From Sclerodactyla briareus (lineage: Eukaryota; Echinodermata; Holothuroidea; Dendrochirotida; Sclerodactylidae): a stretch of 64,000 nucleotides of DNA. The notes under the pieces are model-generated. The model was not told the origin of the DNA. It ran no database searches and worked only from the letters and a program-made list of their open reading frames with translations. Numbering within the stretch: position 1 is the first letter of the stretch; each line of letters starts with the position of its first letter. A program made the translations under genes and the position numbers. The stretch is taken from the NCBI GenBank assembly GCA_026419785.1, contig JAODTK010000134.1, positions 124,001 to 188,000 on the forward strand, read 5' to 3'. This document shows positions 46,260-57,395 of this stretch, piece by piece.

Positions 46260-46480
46260 TCTCTAGGTGAGGGACATGCTCAAAGGCTTACAGATATCTC
46301 TTGATCAATAGTGACTTGTCACATGGCATACTTTTTAGCATGCACCGTTGCTGTTCACTCCCGACGCACCGTTTCAGTATGTCACTTTATCATGTCCCCT
46401 GGGGGACTTCCCAATAGCTTGCTCGCTACTCTCCACAGTCACATCACAGGGGGTACCCACTTTAACAGGCAGATGGCATG
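46260..46480 (+). repeat. dispersed repeat family R, copy 3 (partial)
   Basis: It shares 'ttacagatatc', 'gacttgtcacat', 'gttcactcc' and 'gacttcccaa' with the other two copies, and stops earlier. Confidence 0.5.
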
Positions 46481-48490
46481 GGGACATTTCGGGAGGACAT
46501 GCTGGTCAACACATGCTGAAAAAATTATCGGGCTGCAATGGGGTCCGAACTCGATGTCAAGGGGTTTTGGTTGCACGTCTGACACTCTACCCAACTAAGA
46601 TACTACTGATGGGGGGAAACTTGTCATTGCCGAAGGCTACATGCCAGTGGACCATGATCTCATGATGGCAGGATGGAGTATCATCATGGTAGCTGTGACA
46701 CAGGCTGGCCCACTATTCGTTCAAATTTCCTATCCTATTACCTCTGTCACTGAGCAATATCTGAAGTAAGGCACATAACAATAACTGAACTTAAAGTTGA
46801 ACCTCCCGTTTAAGAGCCTCTCCCAATACTAAACTGAATTACAACTATAGCCACCGATAATATGCATCAATGGAATCAACCATGACGGTACACGAGCCAG
46901 GCAAGACCAGGATAAATCATTGTGGAGTAGAGTGTAATCAATATGAATGACATCAAAATGCAGGTGTGATTGATTGGTACCAATAAGAGGAACGTTGTCC
47001 CATGCAATATGTATTAGTAATTGACAATGCCTCACTCTCGAATTGGTTGCAGAGCATTCACTATCTTGAAGTCACTATCGCCCAGCTTTAAGAGAAAAGA
47101 ATGGTGGTGAAGCTTTAGAATCACCAATACACCTGTGGGGTATATCATACAGTAGCGTCCTGATATTAAACTGCCCTCCCCCACTATATCACTCCATTGA
47201 CTGCTCCCACAACAGGTGATAATTGTAAATCATTGATAAGGCAGAACGATTGATAGAAAAAATAAATACTACTCTTGCAGGAAAATATATAGACCCAAAC
47301 AGGGAGAAATGTAAACACAGATTAAAGTATTCAATTAAGGCATCTAGACTGTGAAATCAACCAAAGATCATCATAACATGAATAACCGTCACATAAGGAT
47401 CGATTGTCGATGAAATCAAAATTTTGTTAAATTTCTCATGGATGAGTTAGAAATACCCTGTTTCCACAATTAGTCCAGACAGAAGTTTATTGAACCATTA
47501 TTGGAATAACATTGGGGTTACACTTTTGAATTACAATGGGGTTAAAATTTGAACTCCTTATGTCAAAGTTCAAGACTTAGCCAACATCTAGTGATCAAAA
47601 AGCAAAAATGAACGAAAAAGCAATAACAGTTGAAGAGTTATAAATTTATAAAGAACATCCTACCAAACCAAAATATACATTATTTCAAACTAGGAAAATT
47701 ATTTTGTCAAAATAGTATGAAACACACTGAAACATAACTGTATGAACAGTGAACGATTTGGGGGATTGCTTTTGGTGTTGGAAAGCTATAACATTTTCCC
47801 CGGCGAGCTCTGAAGGTCATTCAACTGTTCCTGGGGACTGAGAGTGTGGCAGGCCTGGCTGTGTAACCCTAAATACCCTTAGGCACCACCAACATCACTA
47901 CCGTGCAGGGCTCACTACTGGGCGCAGCTAGATCTTGTGGCAACTGACATAACTTAGTGAATCTCTATTTTTTTCGCCTGACTTAGCCAGACCTGAACCA
48001 GCCCTCAATTAAGCTAATCAACTGGTTTCTAATTCATAAATAAAAGTCTACCAAGACAGGAACATTTTCTAACCTGATGAGAACTGCAATAATAAATTTA
48101 CTTGATACAGTTGAATGGTGTTTGTTCTTCTTAATAAGGAATATCATCATTTCCTACTTGTATCTTCATTTAATTTTACTGAGGTGACTACAGTTTGCAT
48201 AGAGCAATACTAGGGCACATATTATGTCCATCTTTTAGAGTCTCTGTCCTCAGGTGGTTTCTCTAAGGATGCAATACAATAACAGTATTTATACTGCGCT
48301 TTTTAAAAAAGAGAGATGAAAGCAGTTGCTTATGCTAGAAGAGTTTTCCAATAAAGAAAAGTAATGAATATGTCTTGCTTAAACTATTGCATTTGAAGCA
48401 CAAGAGATCACACTAATATCACTACTTATTATAATACTACAAGGTGAGATTTTGTAATTTTTCCTAGGCCAATTAGTTTTTAAAAGAAGT
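46481..48490. other. no recognisable gene; possible 3' UTR on the minus strand
   Basis: No coding motifs. If 48491-48703 is a true terminal exon, the proximal part of this stretch (higher coordinates) would be its 3' UTR. I do not see a decisive polyadenylation signal. Confidence 0.35.
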
Positions 48491-48703
48491 TCACACCATA
48501 ATAGCCAACTGCCCAAGACAGAGACAGTTTGAGGAAAATATTCGTGCTCCTGCAGGCAAATCACCTCCTCCAAATGGCTTCGACGACCTCGGTGAAGAGT
48601 TCTTGTGATAACGTCGTGCCAGAGAGGCCATCCCAACAGGAATGGGGTAGCTACTTCTCCCGACATTTCCTTTCCTGAGCAACGTTTTTCCTAGTTTACA
48701 GAC
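48491..48703 (-). CDS. candidate terminal exon of a host gene
   Basis: On the minus strand, a long pyrimidine tract (reverse complement of 48704-48735) ends in CAG at 48706-48704. It is followed in phase 0 by 70 sense codons and a TGA at 48493-48491. The peptide contains 'LLRKGNVGRSSYPIPVGMAS' and 'SSPRSSKPFGGGDLPAGARI'. It is non-repetitive in composition, basic and glycine/serine-rich, and has no transposon motif. Unlike most frames here it needs no frameshift. I do not recognise the family. Upstream exons would be at higher coordinates, but none is convincing within the window. A chance open frame remains possible. Confidence 0.4.
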   Translation of the reverse strand, partial: VCKLGKTLLRKGNVGRSSYPIPVGMASLARRYHKNSSPRSSKPFGGGDLPAGARIFSSNCLCLGQLAIMV

Positions 48704-48739
48704 CTGAAAGAAGAAAAAACAAAAACAAAACCATTGTTA

Positions 48740-50116
48740 ATCAGGGGGTGTGGTAGGGGAGGGGTTCCATTCATCCATTAATGGATCATTATAACTATAA
48801 TTATTACTATAAATGGCCGCACAAACAAACTTAGGAACAAGTATAGCCCATTCATGTGCTGTGGGTATGTATAGCTCTCACAATAGCTTGCCATTACGGC
48901 TCATTTTTAAACTTTCACACCACTCCTTACTCTCTTCGATAATATTTTAATACTAACTGTAACAGTGAACAGGCATATTGGCTACTCTTTTCGAAGAGTG
49001 TTGGCCAGTTGCACAGGGATAGGCCATACTAATTAGGGCTATTGGGATGGTTTTACCAGTCAACAAACATACCTTTACCAAAACTTCCCCATGCAAAACA
49101 TCCCCGATTTTGATCAAAACGCCCGGATGGATTGTGTACAGTGGTATGTTTCACAACTGGTAACCGGGACCATATTGCATATATCCCTGAACTAATGCAG
49201 GATGTTTTTGCCCTTGCAATCCGTGAATGAGCTTATTTTTTCATGGGATGAATTCCATGGATTCCAGAGTGTGGAGGTGTGGCAGAATAAATTGTTCATG
49301 CAAAATGGCTTGAGCAGAGGCCATAAATTTGAAGGGCCCTCTCTTAAATCATCTTTATTTGAATTCTTTTTCTTGCTCAAGTCATGCTTCGTGCCTCCTG
49401 CCAGGGGTTCATTGACTGTCATAGGTTCCCTAGTTGAGGTCTAGTCTGGGTAGATTCCCTGGAAGTCAAACCTTGTAGTGCCATTCTGACGGCCCCGCTA
49501 GAGCAGATTTGCTTTGCCCGTGCCCATTTCCTCCACGAGTGCAAATCCATGGAATAACCCGAGGACACCGAGTCAATTTATAGTCCATTATCTGAGATAC
49601 CCAGAACGTATATTTTACATTGTCCGGCGCTGTTCAAAAATCAAGTTTAATAAATCATCAATACAATCGCTAATAAACTGGAATACAAACTTTGCGTAGC
49701 ACTTTTCAACCCGAAGACTTCAGGGGCCCCCCACAGAAGAAAGAAGGATTGGTTCACACTGCTGCTCCCCTGATGCCTTCAGTTTTGAGCAAGGGCACTA
49801 CACTAGAAGGTTTAGAAAGTTCATGATGAAAGATCCTTACCACTTTGGTTAGTTGTGACTATGGGCCTTTTGTCAAAACTGATGAATGGATGCTAGCTTC
49901 AACAATGTATGGTTCTTCATGCTTGATTGCTTCAAGGTACTTCATCGAAAGAGGAAACTCTGGCCCCTGGCCGGGGTAGGAGGGGACTATTGATACTTGT
50001 TTTCAATATTACTGTTGACATGGGCTGGGCTGGGCCCCGGTGCTAACACCTCAATGTCAACAGTGATAATCGCTATTACATACCAAGGTGGGTTGACAAC
50101 AGCGACCTATCCTGAA
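48740..50116. other. no supported gene
   Basis: This would be intron if 48491-48703 is a terminal exon. An 80-codon plus-strand frame at 49202-49444 and its antisense show no motif. Confidence 0.35.
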
Positions 50117-50515
50117 TGAAAGTTCTGGCTAGTGAAGCTCAGGTCACTAAGAGATCAAGGAGTTCCATATGAATACGTCATAGTCGTACCTGAACGAAAT
50201 GAAATTCAAGGTGGCTACAAGCTATCATACGATAGTCTCCTCCGCCCTGGCTCGAAGTGGGATAGTTTTTCCCTCACCGTAACCTACAGGGTTTTCTCTG
50301 CACCACTCTGGAGGCAGTCAAGCAATAACACAGAATATCTTGTTGAGACCACGTGCCGCAGAATTGGATGCACAACAACTGTCAAACCACCCAACCCAAA
50401 TTTGATTGGAAGATCCAGTGAAGCTATTCCCCATTTACTAGAGAATATTGTCCGTCCTCAAATATTTACTAGTCAGTCCCCAGAACCTGTTTTTGAGACA
50501 GTTAGCAGTCTTTAG
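50117..50515 (+). CDS. unrecognised open frame, possible exon
   Basis: It is open from 50117 (after an in-frame TGA) to a TAG at about 50513. It contains 'EYVIVVPERNEIQGGYKLSY', 'LLRPGSKWDSFSLTVTYRVF' and 'CRRIGCTTTVKPPNPN'. Amino-acid composition is protein-like rather than low-complexity, with alternating strand-forming segments. There is no good start context and only weak splice-site candidates at the left edge. I do not recognise the family, and it may be part of a repeat. Confidence 0.25.
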
Positions 50516-51390
50516 GGCTTCAAAGAGTTTGGGCTTTATTAATCCCTCCCCAGTTACTCATTGTCTCATTTTGCTAGTGGCCCCGAGAACCCTTTTTAAT
50601 CCTGCAGAGACACTAGCAGTGCCTTGTGGGCCTTCCAGGTTAGCTTCCATCCCCTCAATTTTATCCTTGTCGGGTTTCCCTACAGCGATGACCCTGAACC
50701 CTTGACTCGTTGTGGAACACTAGGAAAGTCTTACGGCCTTCATATTAGGCCTCTATTCGTCTTCAATTTCTCTTTGTCCGGTTTTGCTACGAGCTGCGCA
50801 GAACCTTTCACCCGGTTTGGTACACACTAGCAAGTCCTCATGCCATTCAGGCTAGGCTCTATCTCCTCAATTTCTCATTGGCTGGTTTAGCTACTAGCGA
50901 TGCTCTGAACCCTAGCAAGTCTTACAGGCCTTCATTCCCCAAGTTTCCCCCCCCCCCCCCCCAAGTTGCTCATTCCTCATTTTTGCCAGTGGCACCTAAA
51001 CCCTATTATCCTGTCCAATAAGACCTATCCGTGCCTTGCATGGCCCTTCAGATTGGGACTTCATTTCCCTGAATTTTCTCGTCTGGTTCTCCTAGCTGGT
51101 GCCCAGGCACCCTATCGGAGTCTTGTAACCTTCAGGATAGGCTCTACCCCCTAAAATGATCATTGCTGGTTCGCTATGAGCGGCCAGAGCCTTTCACTCT
51201 GTCGTACACAGTAGCAGAGTCCTCATAGGTTTCCAAGTTAGGCCCATCCATCCCTCATTGGCTGTTTTAGCTCTAGCAGTGCCCTGAACCCTTCATCCTT
51301 TGTGACCACCTAACAGAGTTCTAGATGGCTCAGGTGGGCTTTCTTTCTTCCCCTAATTTCTCACTGTCTCATTTTGCTTCTGATTTCAAA
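50515..51390 (+). repeat. tandem array, about 110-bp unit, about eight copies
   Basis: The recurring order is 'gccttcaggttaggc', 'ctcaatttctcattg', 'ctggtttagctac', 'tagcagtgccctgaaccc', 'cactagcagagtcc'. Copies are diverged with indels, and a C-run (50948-50962) interrupts one. Open frames in it are repeat-derived. Confidence 0.75.
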
Positions 51391-52004
51391 ATTCCCTAGT
51401 GCAGACTACCGGTCACTGGGCCGATAAACATAACGTTATCTGATCCCCCACATGAGTTGTAATAAATTGAATAACTAACGTCATCACGCGGTGAATGACT
51501 TCACACATCACAACTTTTTTTTCCACCTCCTCATTTCCTATGGAAAAAAAAACCATCACAAAATGGCCTGGATCTTAGGCACGTTTTCTTCTGTTAGCAG
51601 AGAGAAATCCTTCACCAGGTACATGTAAATAGGGCAATACCTCTTCACATTACCCTCAAATTTGGGAGTGCGGGTAATGACACACCAGAGTGCAACTTGG
51701 GCAAAATTACCTACCCTTGCTTGTCCCTGTTCCAATCCATCCCCTATGCTGAGTGCTCGCGAGGAGGCAACAGGGTACCATTTTTAGTCATTGGTAGGGA
51801 TCGACGCGGGAACGGATTCACAGTCTTCCCGTGGTGCATTCCGATGTTTATCCAACGGTGCCGCCCATTCACTCGATTGTGAATCACTTTATTCAGCAGT
51901 CACTACTCTAAACCATTTGAATAGGAGAGAAATTCAGTCAGTCGGACAAGTTTTATTCTATTTTCGAGAGACAGTGACGATGGCACTGTTAACACACTAG
52001 AGCA
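51391..52004. other. no recognisable gene
   Basis: No motif-bearing frame. Confidence 0.45.
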
Positions 52005-52240
52005 TCGGATCAACCTAGTTGGTAGAGCTCTACTACCGTAGATACATAAAACTGTTTGTTCAAACCCATAGACCGATCAGCTTCTTTGTGGTGATCCCTC
52101 CTCAAGGCGGTCTACCTACACCAGGTGGCATGGGTTAAAGAACGCAGGTCTCCGATTGAGGCGGGAGAATAGTAAGAGGAGCGGTATCAGTGTGCTTTGG
52201 GCATGCAACAGTCCCGCCCACCCGGGTTCGAAAATTCCAG
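52005..52240 (+). mobile_element. tRNA-derived SINE-like segment
   Basis: 'gcatcggatcaacctagttggtagagc' in split form (52003-52030) resembles a tRNA 5' half with an A box. 'gttcaaaccc' (about 52058-52067) resembles the B box, and a second 'gggttcgaaaattcc' occurs at about 52222. No A-tail is visible. Confidence 0.4.
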
Positions 52241-52559
52241 CGATCAGCACCGGGCGTTTTCCAGGAATGGCTGTAGCACTTGCAGTTCGAAGCTGGGGTG
52301 TTCCTGGTCTTAGGTTTTCTGGTACTGCTGTTGAGCAGTGGGCTTTGGCACTTTTCGGGGGGTTGTATTTCTCGGGGTCACTTGGCCAATAGGTCTCGTC
52401 AGTCAACTGTGAAGGCAGTCGCGTCGATATATCCGCTCCTCCTCCAGGTTAGGAGAAAGTGGTCAGGTCCTGGAGTTCACTGATCGTGTCCGCGGATGGG
52501 GACGTAATATGCGGTCCCGTGAGGCAGGGATTGGTGTGTCACTCTCCTGCCTCGATATC

Positions 52560-55300
52560 ATCTGAGCACTAGTCGAAAGAGAAGGCGAGGTGTCGCCGGT
52601 GGCTCATCCACCACGATCAAAAATTCGTTAGGGTTCCATGTTGAGTCATCAAATTGGCTTCCTGAACCCGTAAGCAATCAAATCAAAATCACATCGATGG
52701 CAAGAGCCCCCCCTGCTTCCACTCCTATCGCTATTCTGTGCAAGAGCACGGTCTCTAACCTGCTGCACTGTCAACAATCACTATGAATACCTCACCATAT
52801 CTTCCGGGTCCGGGGCCTACCCCTCTGCCACGCCGGCCAGTCACCTTAAATCCATCCTCCCTAGACCTTCTTTAACCCAGTATCACCTGCATTGTTCTTT
52901 TGACATGGCCAAACCCAAGACCTCATTCTATGACTCTGAACACACCCTCGCTAATTTTAGCAAGACCCACAACCACACGGTCGCTCAGCTCATCAGAAGG
53001 CGTCCTATCCTTTCAAGTCACTCAATTTTGTTAATGTATCAAGGCATGATTACTTGATCCATGTCCTGATGTAGTCGTTCCAAATAAAGTTTGCTAAAAT
53101 GGATTGGAGGTGAAGAATGGAGGGTGGTGAACAGGACCATTTAGAGAGGAGCATGTGGAGTCAAGCAAAGCAAAGCTGTGAAAATGAGGGAGGAGGAGCA
53201 GCCTGCATGAGTCCACAAAATGACCTTAGAGACCTTTGACTCCCAATTTTACATATGATCATCTGATCCATTCTATAGAGTAGAAGTTCGCCTGCTTGGC
53301 AACTCAAACAAAATTTAACCCAGCCAGCATCCTGAACAATCCATTTACTATTGGTCAATGACATTATTGAATAAGTATCACAACCATTCAATACAATCTG
53401 TAGAATAAGCACTTTCATTGTACGATCCGCAAAAAGACCATTTGCCCAAAATGGACTCTAGACGACTTTGACCTAAATCCCCCGAAACACCCCACCATGA
53501 AGGCATCGGTCGCTGTAAATGGCCTGACTTTCATGATCACCCGATCAAAACTGTAGGACTGTAGGAATAGCAAGAATTTTTCATTGTTTTTGATAAAACA
53601 AAAACAGTCGCCATATGTATAGTACAAAGGATACAAACAGTTTACAAGATGTCCAGTGTGTAAGGAATGGATTAAAGACAATCTACAATAATGGCCAGTG
53701 AGGAAAGGTTGATACAAAAGCAGTCTCCGAAATGTGCGTACAAAACATTCACGAGGATGTTGGTTTCATGGAGCAGAATATGTAACTAGAGCAGACCAAA
53801 GGTGGTAGGGGTATGTACCTGTCAGAGACAGAGGGGGTGTTATGGAGGACAGCAGACGAGGACAGGGTCTTACACTTCTTCCATGAGTAATCCCGCCTCT
53901 GATCCAGGCTATCTGTCTTTGTTCATAGAGGATGGCGATGGACGATAATCGCGACGGAAAGAAGCACTGGAAAAAAACAAACAAAAACAGACAGAAGTCT
54001 GATGGGCGTAACATTTTGATGTTTTACTATCACTAAACACAAGATAGCAGTACTGTTATGGTTAATTCTTGTTATGCTGGATGATGGACCCAGATTCGGG
54101 AATGTGTCACAAAAGAGCAAGAGCAAATGAAAGCAGTGTGCCAAGGCCCTGCATTGCTAGTCTTGTTCAAGATCGGGACTCATCTTCCCGATTCAGAAGC
54201 ATCGAACATTCTAGCCACAACTACTCCACTCCACCTGCAGATCCATGGGTTATATATATATAACCTGACATCGAGTCTTGCAGACTGTGAAAAGGTTTTC
54301 CTACGGGTAGTCTTGGGGAAAGAAACGCGAAGGTGAGGCGGGTGATGACTTAGTGCATTTAGTTAGCCTTTTTCATAGCAACGTTTCAAACTAGTATGTC
54401 GTCTCCATTCCCGTCGTGCCACCACGCTGCGATGTAACATACGAAATTTAACAAGAAGCCGAACTCCACGATGCCCCCGTATATGTTGACTGCTGGCGTT
54501 AATACAGTCACCACTGACAACAACTGATAATTAGGTGATGGCCGCTTTACAATATGGAGCAAGTTTCACAATTTAATTAGACAATTGTGAGGGACCGGAT
54601 TACAACCACTGATACATAGTACACGCACTAGAGGGTGTTAATAACCATCTGCCGGGCAATTAAAAGACACGACGTCTGAACATTAGACTATCGATTGCAA
54701 GCAGGGTGCCAAAATGTCCCCTAATGCCTTAGTGGCTGCCCAGCCTCGTCGTCTTCTTCAATGGTAACATTCTCTGAAGGAAGAGATAGGGGGCATTCTT
54801 ATTTTGGCAGAAACTTCCCCTGAAAACCCAGGTCCACTTAACTTTAAAATTTGAATAAGTTTCCCAAATCATCCTCAATTCCCCTTTGGGATAATCAATT
54901 TATGGAGACACAAATCCCAACCCTTCTTGCTATACCAATTGCCACACCTTAATGGCCACAACCATTCTCCCATCTGTGGTTCTATATTTGGCAATTCCGT
55001 ATGGGAGAAAAAAATGACAAATATGTGAAATTCATTAGCCAGTGTTTCTCATGATTTCTAATCAAATTTATGGGGAACCATGTGCGGTTTGCGAATTTTT
55101 TGGAAAAGGCATTTAGAGGGTGAAATGCTAGTTTTGTGATAAAACTAGCAATTTTGGAAATTTCATAAAACAAACAAAAAAAATTCAATTTTGTGCAGAA
55201 TCCAGATGCTTTCAGTGAAAAATAATTGATAGGTTTCATTTAGCATCCTACATAACATCCCATAACCCAACAGAAAGTACTTTGTTGAAAAATATTTTTC
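52560..55300. other. no recognisable gene
   Basis: Several 60-100-codon frames on both strands (for example minus 53161-53717) lack motifs or splice support. A (TA)n run lies at 54251-54261. Confidence 0.4.
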
Positions 55301-55339
55301 CACGACGAACAGGCGGCGTGAAGCAAAGCCCGAATGCTA

Positions 55340-57395
55340 CCCGTAATTCCGTTACGAAAAAAAAGTGGAAAAGTTTGTTATTTTCCTCATTTCTATCACA
55401 ATTTTTACCATACTTATTTTTTCTGCTTGATTGTATAACATATCCTATGTATTAGAACAAAATGACCTTGTCTTGCATCATTTCATGTCAGGAAGAATGT
55501 TATTCCGGTTAATTTCAGTATAACGGAATTACGGTAAAACCAGAATTACCCTAAGGAATCATCGTAACAAGTATAAATTATATTATTTATGTGTTTTCCG
55601 TCAAAGTACACTTGAGTTGCTCATTAATAGGACATGTCATGTGCTCCTGGAAAGTATGCCCATTGGTAAGTGGAATCGTCTGCATAAATTAATTGATTTA
55701 CTTCGAGTTCTGGGACATCTGTAGGCTATGCTATCATACTGCCCAAGACTTCCGTATGGGCCCAGACTACTGTAAATATCCTTCCTCCAGCAACTTCTTT
55801 GAGAGTGCTTCAGCCACAATGTACAAAGTTGCAGCAAAGATCTTTCTTTCTCTACAGCATATTAAGCGTGTTCCATCACGCGAGCGGGCGTTTCTATAAA
55901 TCAGGCACCTTTCCTCTTTTTGTGTGTATATGTGTGCTATAAGGAACCGGTAGTCTACTTTTATGACTGTTATTACTATTATTATCATATTATCATTTAT
56001 TATTGTATTATTAATATTATTATTATTAATATTTATCCAAAACACTGGACGCCTAGGGCCTACTAGCGTTGAAACTAAAACCGGTGTTGAACCATTGTTC
56101 TAATCAACCGATTTTAGCCCCTCTAAAATACAAGTAAAACTTCACAAGTGCCAGGATTTTGGAGTATTTATTAGCATAAGCTGACACTCAATTGGTTCAA
56201 CATGCAAATGTGTTAAAATATAGGTGTCCAGCAGTTTTACAAAAAATGGAGGAGGAAGAGAATTTGTGTATAAGATCTCATCACAAGTGTTGAAAACAGT
56301 TAGGAAGTGTGCTTTGGAACATGATTTGAATATAACATTGTTCTAATTCTTGCACTTTTGTGCTACAAGCCAGTAAGATTGGCAGGGAATCCCCGGGAAC
56401 ATTGATTACAAAATACCACGCTGGGCACGCCGGAGAAAATAATGACTACATGACCGATTCGAGGGGAAACGCCCGCCCCGCGGCATGGGAAACGGCTCGT
56501 TGGAAAATACCGGGAGGTTTTACCTGCCCGCCCGCCTGCCCCCGTGCATGGAATCGCCGCTTTACGAAAACAAAAACAGCTCCCCGTATTATAGCCCCAA
56601 AAAACACTGTGCGCAATGCCTACTGCAGCCAATTACCACATGACCTTAAACAGAACACGGTTCGCGTGTTGACGGCTATAGGGAAAGTGGGCTTGCAATG
56701 ATGTCACCATACCATATGGGTGTTGGGCGGAGGCCAAATTCAAATTGCTTTTTCAATGCTAAATGGCATAAGTTCCGCCAATCCATGGACCTCAATTTTG
56801 GCCACCACACTGATGAATAATTTCATAGTTCTGTTGGAGTTTGAAACTAGATTGTGGGAGAGGGGGGTTGTGACTTCAAAAGCCCTTAAATTACAGTGAT
56901 TCCAGTTATTACATTCCAATTTCAATGTCCAAAGTGATTTCTAATTGCAATCATAAATAAAAAGCTCAGTTTCTGTGCTAATATATGTCCATTGGTAATT
57001 TTTCCGTTACGTTTCTCCGTAATTCCGTTACGGCTAAAATTGGGGTCACACGTGGAACCAGTATAAAATTTTTTTAATCGTTGGTTAGTTGGACATAACC
57101 TGTTATCTATCTTATAGAAGTATTGACATTTATCCAGTGCACCAACTTCACAGGGTTTCGCATTATTTTTAGTGTTCCATTACTGAGTCAAGATTAGTTT
57201 AATTCCGGTTTACGAAGTACACCCATCCTGCGCCCATGTTGATATCAAAATTCATTTCATAGATGAGCAATTAACACAAGACTAGGTTTTTCAAATGAAA
57301 GCCATCGTATGAACTACATTTACAGCCAGGGTTTTCATTATAGAGAGCAGATAGGGTAAAAAAGTGACCCCGATTAGTTAATTCCGTTACGGCGG
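55340..57395. repeat. recurrent CGTAATTCCGTTACG motif field
   Basis: The 15-base palindrome CGTAATTCCGTTACG occurs at 55342-55356 and about 57018-57032. A reverse-strand version occurs at about 55523-55537, and partial forms at about 57000 and 57377. The rest of this interval has no recognisable gene; the 113-codon frame at 56360-56701 has no known motif. Confidence 0.5.

Noticed and set aside
56360-56701. 113-codon open frame in a locally GC-rich patch
   Set aside because: No motif, no splice support, and an open antisense frame over the same DNA.
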